A stretch of 8,243 nt of DNA, from assembly GCA_001825475.1 (NCBI GenBank), contig MHWZ01000016.1, positions 10,176-18,418 of the forward strand. Reading direction: 5' to 3'. Below the pieces are notes generated by a model. The model was not told the origin of the DNA. It saw only the letters and a program-made list of their open reading frames with translations, and made no database searches. Origin of the DNA: Candidatus Zambryskibacteria bacterium RIFOXYD2_FULL_43_10. GTDB lineage: Bacteria > Patescibacteriota > Minisyncoccia > Phycocordibacterales > Zambryskibacteraceae. This document shows, in pieces, positions 1 to 5,410 of the stretch. A program made the position numbers and the translations under genes. Within the stretch, counting starts at the first letter, position 1, and each line of letters opens with the position of its first letter.

Positions 1-101
1 ACGATCGATTCACCGAAATCGGCATTGCCATAGCGCCCGGTTTTTATAAAGGACGGGAGAGTGTATTTGTTGTCCAATTTTTTGGTCATCCAGCAGATTA
101 A
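1..101 (+). CDS. CAP/SCP-like domain protein, C-terminal end only
   Basis: Partial gene entering from the left edge, read in the frame starting at base 3 and ending at TAA 99-101. The 32 visible residues contain FTEIGIAIAPGFYKGRES followed by VFVVQFFG, then a short polar end. This is the pattern of the last two beta strands of a CAP (SCP/PR-1) domain: a 'tEIGIgva..' strand, a loop with a gly-arg turn, and a 'vyvVQ.Fg' strand. Proteins of this family are usually secreted or surface-bound; their biochemical role in bacteria is mostly unknown. The N-terminus and the conserved His/Glu cavity residues lie outside the window. The stop codon sits inside the left arm of the palindrome at 97-123. The family call rests on a short segment, so it is a reasonable but not certain assignment. 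Confidence 0.6.
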   Translation, partial: DRFTEIGIAIAPGFYKGRESVFVVQFFGHPAD

Positions 102-123
102 GCAAGAACGGTTCTTGCTTAAT
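97..123. repeat. Perfect palindrome, left copy of the repeat flanking the secretion cassette
   Basis: Arms 97-109 and 111-123 are perfect reverse complements (13 bp) around a single G at 110; the core reads GCAAGAACGGTTCTTGC. As RNA it would form a hairpin with a 3-5 nt loop. It overlaps the stop codon of the CAP-like gene and is followed by TTAATTAATT rather than a T run, so it is at best a weak intrinsic terminator. Bases 102-123 (22 nt) recur without change at 5277-5298, just beyond the last gene of the cassette. It could be a terminator, a protein-binding palindrome or a recombination/insertion boundary. Confidence 0.85.
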
Positions 124-126
124 TAA

Positions 127-135
127 TTATCCACA
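127..135 (+). promoter_or_regulatory. Candidate DnaA box (TTATCCACA)
   Basis: TTATCCACA is an exact match to the classical DnaA 9-mer. A second, degenerate 9-mer TTACACACA (7 of 9) starts 11 bp later at 138. The pair lies just downstream of the palindrome at 97-123. It could be a DnaA-responsive regulatory site or a chance match; there is no sign of a full origin (no DnaA-box cluster, no dnaA/dnaN gene). Confidence 0.35.
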
Positions 136-164
136 ATTTACACACAGCTTAACCCCAGATTAGT

Positions 165-186
165 AAACAAAATTAGTTTTTTGTTT
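165..186. repeat. AT-rich inverted repeat
   Basis: AAACAAAA at 165-172 is perfectly complementary to TTTTGTTT at 179-186, with the six-base loop TTAGTT. With only one G:C pair in the stem it would be a weak RNA hairpin; a protein-binding site upstream of the first TasA-like gene is the other reading. Confidence 0.4.
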
Positions 187-282
187 CTTGCACTTCATAC
201 TACACTTGGCACTAACACACGTCTGGCGCTCATGGGAAGAGTAAAAGTCATTGTGATTAAAAATTAATTGAAAAAATTATTC

Positions 283-1428
283 ATGAAAAGAATTTTATTA
301 AGTTTAGGGATGATTGTCTTTATCGGGGCAGTAGTCGCCGGAGCCACTGGCGCCTTCTTCTCTGATACGGAAACTTCGTCGGGAAATACGTTCGCGGCTG
401 GTGAATTAGATCTCAAAATTGACAGTGAATCTCACTTCAATCACGCAGTTTGTACTAATGCCGGAAATGGCAACCCTGGGTATCGCTGGATTCCAAATGG
501 TGCGGATCCAACTCTCTTTGACACACAAGAAGAATACAACGTGCACAATGTCGCTAATCCTGACCTCTTCCCGCCAGTGGGCACCGCCTGCTCGGGAACA
601 TGGGCAGAAAGCGACCTCGTGCCAAACCAGCCACAGTGGCGGTTCTTCAACTTTGGCGATCTGAAACCGGGAGACGAGGGCGAGAATACCATCTCGCTCC
701 ATGTCTATGATAACGACGCATGGGGTCGTATGTTGGTTGGAAACGTAGTTAATGCAGATAACGACTGCACCGAACCAGAAGACGAAGCTATGGACGAAGG
801 TTGTACCCAGGGGCCTGGTGAAGGCCTGACAGGTGGCGAACTTGGCGCAAATCTTACCTTCCACGCATGGCTTGACCAAGGTGCAATTCTTGGTTTCCAG
901 TGTAACGATTCTGATAGCAACCCTGATGGCGCACGCTGTACTGATGATTCAACAGAAGGCGACAACATCTGGCAATGTACTACCGGCGATACGCCAACTC
1001 ATCAACTTACTCCAGAGGAATACAGCAACTTGAATGATCAAGCACTTGTTTTGTTGCTCCAAGGTTCGTGTGACGAACCGTTGGTCATAGAGCCTGGTAC
1101 CGTTGACGATACACCAAACCCAATTGACGAGACTCATAACATCTGGCCAGCACTTACCGGATATCGGGCTGTGATTAACGCGCAGTGCGCTGCAACTGAC
1201 GCAAACGGCGATGGTCAGACATCATCTAATCCCGCAACTATTCCGTACGGAGTGTGTCAGGGTATTGCTGTTGACGGCCGCTTAGTGGGTTCAACAACCT
1301 ACTACTTTGGTCTCGCGTGGGAGATTCTTGATACGGTTGGAAACATCATCCAAACGGACTCTTTGGTTGCTGATTTGATTTTCGAAGTCGAACAACATAG
1401 AAACAACCCAAATCCGTTCACTCCGTAA
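283..1428 (+). CDS. TasA/camelysin-like secreted protein with SipW-type signal peptide (paralogue 1)
   Basis: 381 aa from ATG 283. An in-frame TTG at 268 would add five residues, but ATG plus the Lys-Arg n-region of the signal peptide makes 283 the better start. Residues 4-20 are the hydrophobic core, followed by ATGAFFSDTETSSGNTFAAG (21-40) and LDLKID, the hallmark of SipW-dependent TasA/CalY-type signal peptides; cleavage is expected after Ala24. The mature protein is acidic with no further membrane segment. It shares with the two downstream paralogues the core FFNFGDLKPGDEGENTIS (121-138) followed by DNDAW, and a C-terminal strand region with QTDSL (357-361) and the ending HRNNPN. Residues about 205-330 are a Cys/Asp/Asn-rich insertion not seen in the other two, with several cysteines that may form disulfides and a DANGDG loop (306-311). 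Known family members form extracellular fibres (TasA) or are called camelysin (M73). No metalloprotease motif is evident, so a structural role is more likely. The processing enzyme is probably encoded at 3692. Confidence 0.85.
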   Translation: MKRILLSLGMIVFIGAVVAGATGAFFSDTETSSGNTFAAGELDLKIDSESHFNHAVCTNAGNGNPGYRWIPNGADPTLFDTQEEYNVHNVANPDLFPPVGTACSGTWAESDLVPNQPQWRFFNFGDLKPGDEGENTISLHVYDNDAWGRMLVGNVVNADNDCTEPEDEAMDEGCTQGPGEGLTGGELGANLTFHAWLDQGAILGFQCNDSDSNPDGARCTDDSTEGDNIWQCTTGDTPTHQLTPEEYSNLNDQALVLLLQGSCDEPLVIEPGTVDDTPNPIDETHNIWPALTGYRAVINAQCAATDANGDGQTSSNPATIPYGVCQGIAVDGRLVGSTTYYFGLAWEILDTVGNIIQTDSLVADLIFEVEQHRNNPNPFTP

Positions 1429-1450
1429 TCTAGTCCTCTCTAGCCGTTCT

Positions 1451-1519
1451 CAGCCTCATTAAATTCTTAAGGTTCGACCTTAAGAAAAATGCCCAAGGTC
1501 GAACCTTGGAATGAGACTG
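1451..1519. repeat. Nested palindromic element (three-way junction or switching hairpins) between TasA-like genes 1 and 2
   Basis: Two hairpins sit side by side. Hairpin A is 1464-1473 with 1477-1486 (10 bp, loop TCG). Hairpin B is 1493-1499 with 1503-1509 (7 bp, loop CGA). An outer stem, 1451-1460 with 1510-1519 (10 pairs, one mismatch), encloses both, giving a Y-shaped fold. The hearts of A and B (AAGGTTCGACCTT at 1469-1481 and AAGGTCGAACCTT at 1495-1507) are exact reverse complements, so a 13-bp A:B helix is an exclusive alternative. No T-run follows, so it is not a standard intrinsic terminator. It may be a processing or stability element between the two genes, or a small palindromic insertion. 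Confidence 0.7.
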
Positions 1520-1564
1520 GGCGGGCTGGATGGGAACCGGCATTAAAAATTTAACACTTAATTC

Positions 1565-2791
1565 ATGCGACGCATAATACTCGGACTCATCACCATCATC
1601 GGCGCGGGAGCAGTAATAGTTTCAGGAGCCACAGGAGCTTTCTTCTCCGATACGGAAACATCTACTGGCAACACGTTTACTGCTGGTGCTATCGATTTGA
1701 AGATTGATAATGACTCCTACTACAACGGCAATCGGTGTACAAGTGTCGGTACTCCAGAAGCTCCGGAATGGGAATGGGTTGGTCAAGCACTATTTCCAGT
1801 TTCGGGAACATCTTGCAATACCAGTTTTCCCCTCTCCGACTTGGACGACGGACTCCTCTTCTTCAACTTCACCGACTTGAAGCCAGACGACGAGGGAGAA
1901 GACACTATTTCTATCCATGTACAAAATGATGCCTGGGCATGTATGGACCTAACCCTCACTTCAAATGATGACAAGTCATCTAACGAGCCAGAGCTCCTAG
2001 TAGACACTCTAGACAATCCACTCGACGCATGGGATGGAGAGCTGGCACAGAATCTCCAGTTCTTCTGGTGGGCTGACGACGGTGATAATGTTTACGAAAC
2101 AAGCGAACAAGATTTATCTGGTGGCGTGAAGACCCTCTATAATCTCGCTACTTCAACTGGGGCATTCTCCATTGTGCTCGCTGATTCCCAAAGCAATGCT
2201 TGGGGTCTTACAGTAGGAACTCCGCTTCCGGCGAATGATACTGTGTATATCGCCAAAGCATGGTGTTTCGGCACATTGACAACTCCCGGTTTAGCACAAG
2301 ATAGTTTTGGCAATGTTGGTCCTCAACAGCGTCCGAATAGTGTGCTCTGTGATGGCACTGCATTAGGTAACGGAACACAAACAGATGGTACCGAACTCAC
2401 TCTTATGTTCAGAACCGAACAGGCGCGACATAACGAAGATTTCCTCTGCAATCCGCCTGAAGAGGAATCAGCAACACTTACAGTCAATAAAGCACTCCTA
2501 GTCTCAACTGGCGGTATTGACGTCACTGACTTCACACTCCACATTGTCGGCCCGAATGGTGACCAGATTGTAACTGATGAGATCCCCGTTCCAAATCTTC
2601 CGACCGGTTCCTACACTGTTTATGAGCAAATCACCGGTAATGTGGCTGGTAAGACATTCACAGTTAACTTTAGCGGTGTCTGTTCGAATAGTCCAAACGT
2701 AGGCACATCTTCTTCATTCTCCTTGAATCTAAATGACAATATCACCTGTGTTATCCAAAATGACGAAATAGGCGACGGCTTCGGAAGCTAA
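1565..2791 (+). CDS. TasA/camelysin-like secreted protein with SipW-type signal peptide and C-terminal prealbumin-like domain (paralogue 2)
   Basis: 408 aa from ATG 1565; no Shine-Dalgarno is visible in the A/T-rich bases before it. The signal segment has Arg-Arg at 2-3, a hydrophobic core (4-20), then ATGAFFSDTETSTGNTFTAG (22-41) and IDLKID; cleavage is expected after Ala25. The TasA/camelysin-like core follows: FFNFTDLKPDDEGEDTIS (99-116), NDAW (121-124), an acidic loop WADDGDNVYE (169-178), KAWCFGTLT (231-239), CDGTALGNGTQTDG (262-275) and the end motif ARHNEDFLC. From about residue 302 (SATLTVNKAL) to about 401 there is an added beta domain with DFTLHIVGPNG and LPTGSYTVYE, the pattern of Cna-B/prealbumin-like repeats of surface proteins, with two cysteines (372 and 395 approximately) able to pair. 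There is no LPxTG or membrane anchor at the C-terminus. It is likely an exported fibre or adhesive subunit; the extra domain suggests it is presented distally. Family confident, role inferred. Confidence 0.85.
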   Translation: MRRIILGLITIIGAGAVIVSGATGAFFSDTETSTGNTFTAGAIDLKIDNDSYYNGNRCTSVGTPEAPEWEWVGQALFPVSGTSCNTSFPLSDLDDGLLFFNFTDLKPDDEGEDTISIHVQNDAWACMDLTLTSNDDKSSNEPELLVDTLDNPLDAWDGELAQNLQFFWWADDGDNVYETSEQDLSGGVKTLYNLATSTGAFSIVLADSQSNAWGLTVGTPLPANDTVYIAKAWCFGTLTTPGLAQDSFGNVGPQQRPNSVLCDGTALGNGTQTDGTELTLMFRTEQARHNEDFLCNPPEEESATLTVNKALLVSTGGIDVTDFTLHIVGPNGDQIVTDEIPVPNLPTGSYTVYEQITGNVAGKTFTVNFSGVCSNSPNVGTSSSFSLNLNDNITCVIQNDEIGDGFGS

Positions 2792-2822
2792 TGCTTGACC
2801 TTAATAATGCGACACAATCTTG

Positions 2823-3695
2823 ATGTTCACAACAATCACAAAAATTGTTGGGCGCGGAATCCTATTAGCGGGATTTTTTGCGCTTGTGGTAACCGCTTTG
2901 TATGCCAGGGGAGTCGAGCCAGGAGTAACGTTTGCCACCTACGGCATTGACCTCAAGATTGATAGTGAAGCAACTTATAATGGCGTTTCCGTACCTTCTG
3001 GAACATGGGAGTTAAAAAACTTAGTGCCCGGGGTAGATAAATTCTGGAACTTTGACGATATCAAACCGGGCGACTACGGCGAGAATACTATCAGCATGCA
3101 TGTCAAAAAGACGGATGCTTGGCTTTGTCTTGATTTCTCCAATCTCACCAGTGCCGACAATGGCCAAAATGAGCCAGAGTCTCTGGAAGACCCAGATGGT
3201 GTTCTCAATGGTGAACTGGTGGACGGCATGGAATTCTTCGGATGGTTGGATGATGGTGATAATAAGTTTGAAAGAGGGGAAAAGCCCCTTTTTGGCACGA
3301 CCACCCAGTCCGCCCTTGATGTTTTAGATGATAAAACTTATGTAATTGGTGATGCGGGGAATGGTAATTCGTGCAAGGTTAATCAAAGTCGTTACGTTGG
3401 AATCTACTGGTGCGCCGGTAATCTCTCCGTCAATCTCTCGACAAATGCAATTTCTTGTGACGGTTCAACTTTAGGCAATGAGACTCAAACCGATTCTATA
3501 TCAGTAGATGTTTCCATTCGCGCCATGCCTTCAAAAGAGAATCCAAAGTTTCTCTGTGGCAAGGATAAGCCACCGCATGATGGAGACGACAACGATGATG
3601 AAGATGATGACGATGAGGATGATAATAGACCAAGAAGTCCTCGCGAGCCGAGAGAACCGCGCGATTTTAGAAATCCAAGAGAATTTAGAATATGA
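2823..3695 (+). CDS. Divergent TasA-like paralogue lacking the SipW cleavage motif, with a charged C-terminal tail (paralogue 3)
   Basis: 290 aa from ATG 2823; the TTG directly before it (2820) is an unlikely start. A hydrophobic segment (about 12-26) is followed by ALYARGVEPGVTFATYGIDLKID-type sequence: the LDLKID landmark and a degenerate GNTFxAG remain, but the GAFFSDTET stretch where SipW-type cleavage occurs is missing, so the protein may stay membrane-anchored or be cut elsewhere (for example near Ala28). The core is clearly paralogous: FWNFDDIKPGDYGENTIS (74-91), TDAW (97-100), WLDDGDNKFERGE (141-153), YWCAGNLS, CDGSTLGNETQTDS (212-225), and the NPKFLC end. The tail is unusual: an Asp/Glu-only block (residues 253-268) followed by an Arg/Pro-rich stretch with PREPREPRDF and NPREF. 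This is a polyampholyte, probably disordered, that might bind cations or the surface. The last bases overlap the peptidase gene (ATGA), implying translational coupling. Confidence 0.8.
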   Translation: MFTTITKIVGRGILLAGFFALVVTALYARGVEPGVTFATYGIDLKIDSEATYNGVSVPSGTWELKNLVPGVDKFWNFDDIKPGDYGENTISMHVKKTDAWLCLDFSNLTSADNGQNEPESLEDPDGVLNGELVDGMEFFGWLDDGDNKFERGEKPLFGTTTQSALDVLDDKTYVIGDAGNGNSCKVNQSRYVGIYWCAGNLSVNLSTNAISCDGSTLGNETQTDSISVDVSIRAMPSKENPKFLCGKDKPPHDGDDNDDEDDDDEDDNRPRSPREPREPRDFRNPREFRI

Positions 3696-5251
3696 AAAAA
3701 TTTCTAGCCAATACTCTATATGGTCTCTTCATTCTTCTTCTTGTTGGAGTGGCTTCTCTCTTCTTTGCCCCGCTTCTGCCGATAAAGGGAAATATTGAAA
3801 TTAAAATCGTCAAGTCCGGTTCCATGGAACCTGCTATCAAAACAGGTAGCATTGTGGTAATTAAGCCCGCTTCTCTCTATGGCGTGGGAGATGTTATCAC
3901 TTTTGGAGAAGACAGTCGTACTACTTATCCCACGACTCACCGTATTGTCTCCAAGAGCGAAGCGAACGGTGAGATCTTGTATCAAGTTAAAGGAGATATA
4001 AACGAAGAACCTGACCCAATGTCCGTCAGGGAGAGTGATGTCATAGGAAAGGTGATTTTCACTGTGCCGAATGCCGGTTATCTTCTTGATTTCGCCAGAC
4101 AGCCGGTCGGCTTTATTCTCCTCATCACCTTTCCTGCGGCGCTCATTATTCTCAACGAGATTCTTGATATTGGAAAAGAAATTCGCAAAGTAATACGACG
4201 CAAAAAGAAAGTTTCAGTGGAGAGAGAAAAAATTTTCAAGCGCATTTATAGAATGGATGATATCTTGCGTCCGGTTTGTTTACAGGCTATTAAAAAGAAA
4301 AGTAACACCCCCTTTATTGTAAGCACTATAACCCTTTTTGCGGCCACAGGATTTATCTTGGCGAATCCTGGCGGCACAGTCTCATATTTCAACGATACTG
4401 AAATATCTGTTGGAAATTTACTTAATGCCGGCTCACTTGATTTTAGTGTAGCACTAGCTCCAAATGAATCGCCCAATATTAAACTCATTCCCGGAGAATC
4501 TGCAATTACTATCATACCGTCGGTTACAGGAGGATCAGGGGATTTTCTATTAGCTTATAAAGTTCGTATTGAACAAATAGGAGGAACATCTCCCGCTCTC
4601 TGCAACGCCATAGATCTACTTGCAAGCTCGACTCCCTTTACTTACTCGAACAAACTCATGATGTTTTCGTATGGCACAACAACTAGTCTTGGTCCGTTAT
4701 CTCTTAGTCTAAGTTTACCATCAGGTTCAGACTTTGCCTCAACTGACACGTGTTTGATTGATGTTGTTTATTCCGGATGGGTAGATGGAAAAACAGAGGG
4801 GATTGAGTATCACGATGTAGAGAGAGTATCACTTTCAATTTCTGATCCACCGGCGGGAAGTACTCCTGTGCCTGAAGTTGTCGTCCCAGATATTGTGAGT
4901 GTTATGACGGAATTAGAATTAGAATTGGAATTGGAATCAGATGAAGGCTCCACTACTCCTGAAATTATTTCTGAAACTGCACCTGACATAGTTACCGAAA
5001 CAGAAACCGAACAGGAGCAATCGGTAGAAGAGATAGCATCCACGACTGAACCGGTGATCGAGGAAACTGTGCCAAAAGAATCGGAAACTCCAGTCGCACC
5101 TGTTGTCGCGGCGGACTCGACAATCTTGCCGCCTGTGATAGAAGAAACTCCGGCTGTTGTAGAGGAAACACCAGTAGTAATTGAAACTCCGACAGAGCCA
5201 GTGCCCGCAGAACCAGCTCCTGTAGTTGAACCTACTCCTTCAACCGAATAA
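3692..5251 (+). CDS. sipW: SipW/archaeal-type signal peptidase I fused to a TasA-like substrate domain and a Pro/Glu/Thr-rich tail
   Basis: 519 aa, starting at ATG 3692 inside the overlapping stop of the previous gene. Residues 5-27 are membrane segment 1. The catalytic domain carries KSGSMEP (41-47; nucleophile Ser44), THRIV with His83 in place of the Lys of LepB enzymes, and KGDINEEPDP (100-109) with the acidic residues Asp102/Asp108: a family S26B enzyme as in SipW, archaea and the ER. Membrane segment 2 is about 138-158, then a basic cytoplasmic linker (160-205). Residues 206-226 form a third hydrophobic segment followed by GGTVSYFNDTEISVGNLLNA (227-246) and GSLDF, the same pattern as the SipW-type signal segments of the upstream genes. 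A beta-rich domain follows (about 250-385) with Cys304 and Cys354 and the YSGW motif typical of TasA/camelysin-like proteins. Residues 387-519 are low complexity: ELELELELES, then EETPxVVE-like repeats. Ordinary SipW ends after segment 2, so the C-terminal half is additional. Predicted topology puts the substrate-like part outside, on the active-site side. An independent start at Met188 is conceivable. Confidence 0.88.
   Translation: MKKFLANTLYGLFILLLVGVASLFFAPLLPIKGNIEIKIVKSGSMEPAIKTGSIVVIKPASLYGVGDVITFGEDSRTTYPTTHRIVSKSEANGEILYQVKGDINEEPDPMSVRESDVIGKVIFTVPNAGYLLDFARQPVGFILLITFPAALIILNEILDIGKEIRKVIRRKKKVSVEREKIFKRIYRMDDILRPVCLQAIKKKSNTPFIVSTITLFAATGFILANPGGTVSYFNDTEISVGNLLNAGSLDFSVALAPNESPNIKLIPGESAITIIPSVTGGSGDFLLAYKVRIEQIGGTSPALCNAIDLLASSTPFTYSNKLMMFSYGTTTSLGPLSLSLSLPSGSDFASTDTCLIDVVYSGWVDGKTEGIEYHDVERVSLSISDPPAGSTPVPEVVVPDIVSVMTELELELELESDEGSTTPEIISETAPDIVTETETEQEQSVEEIASTTEPVIEETVPKESETPVAPVVAADSTILPPVIEETPAVVEETPVVIETPTEPVPAEPAPVVEPTPSTE
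4910..4939 (+). repeat. Hexanucleotide tandem repeat inside the peptidase fusion gene
   Basis: Five units in a row: GAATTA, GAATTA, GAATTG, GAATTG and a degenerate GAATCA. They encode Glu-Leu dipeptides (residues 407-416). Gain or loss of a unit keeps the reading frame, so the spacer could vary in length between strains. Confidence 0.8.
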
Positions 5252-5276
5252 TGATATGAAAAACTTTCTTGGTTAT

Positions 5277-5298
5277 GCAAGAACGGTTCTTGCTTAAT
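5277..5298. repeat. Palindromic repeat, right copy flanking the secretion cassette
   Basis: Identical over 22 bases to 102-123, in the same orientation as judged by the trailing TTAAT. The perfect stem is 5277-5284 with 5286-5293 (8 bp around G 5285), extended by A:T pairs after one T:T mismatch. It starts 25 bases after the peptidase stop codon. No T-run follows, so termination is possible but not obvious. Confidence 0.85.
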
Positions 5299-5326
5299 AC
5301 TCCATAAAGTTGGCGATCTGGTTCAG

Positions 5327-5344
5327 CATGTGATCAGACACATG
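5327..5344. promoter_or_regulatory. Inverted repeat upstream of the AbiE operon, possible operator
   Basis: CATGTG (5327-5332) and CACATG (5339-5344) are reverse complements with six bases between, about 55 bp upstream of the promoter of the AbiE-like genes. AbiEi antitoxins are known to repress their operon by binding inverted repeats, so this is a candidate operator. The arms are short and only one such site is present, so support is modest. Confidence 0.25.
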
Positions 5345-5376
5345 GCGACTAAGGAAAAGTGGACAGGCTTAAAATG

Positions 5377-5410
5377 TTGTTATTTTTCCTCAGTGTGATA
5401 ATATAGCAAT
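5377..5410 (+). promoter_or_regulatory. Probable promoter of the AbiE operon with no room for a leader
   Basis: An extended -10 TGtGATAAT occupies 5394-5402. A -35 is not clear; ATGTTG at 5374-5379 is at 17 bp, or TTGTTA (5377-5382) pairs with TAATAT (5399-5404) at 16 bp. The expected transcription start, 6-8 bases after the -10, falls at 5409-5411, on or next to the ATG at 5411. No ribosome binding site exists in between, so a leaderless transcript is suggested. Confidence 0.55.

Larger units (their letters stand above)
124..282. other. Intergenic region upstream of the first TasA-like gene
   Basis: About 160 bases without a gene. It holds a consensus DnaA 9-mer (127-135), an AT-rich perfect inverted repeat (165-172 with 179-186) and a probable promoter for the gene at 283. 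Weak candidates are TTAGTT (173-178) with CATACT (196-201) at 17 bp spacing, or TGtGATTAA at 252-260. Neither is convincing enough to be called a promoter. There is no Shine-Dalgarno-like purine run before the ATG at 283; the stretch just upstream is almost entirely A and T. Confidence 0.5.

Noticed and set aside
101..120. Palindrome read as a LexA (GAAC-N4-GTTC) or CIRCE operator
   Set aside because: GAAC and GTTC are separated by one base, not four, and the CIRCE half-sites are absent.
97..123. Palindromes at 97-123 and 5277-5298 as classical intrinsic terminators
   Set aside because: Neither is followed by a T-run and the stems are AT-rich; a termination role remains possible but cannot be called from the sequence.
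268..282. TTG start for the first TasA-like gene (and TTG 2820 for the third)
   Set aside because: An in-frame ATG follows within five codons (one codon for 2820) and gives a better-formed signal segment; no ribosome binding site favours the TTG.
406..968. Minus-strand open frames opposite the first TasA-like gene
   Set aside because: No recognisable domain or promoter, and the plus-strand frame has an unmistakable signal peptide and paralogues.
4810..5280. Minus-strand open frame of 156 aa, very rich in Ser, Thr and Gly
   Set aside because: It is the exact antisense of the Pro/Glu/Thr-rich tail of the peptidase fusion; its composition follows from that low-complexity coding sequence.
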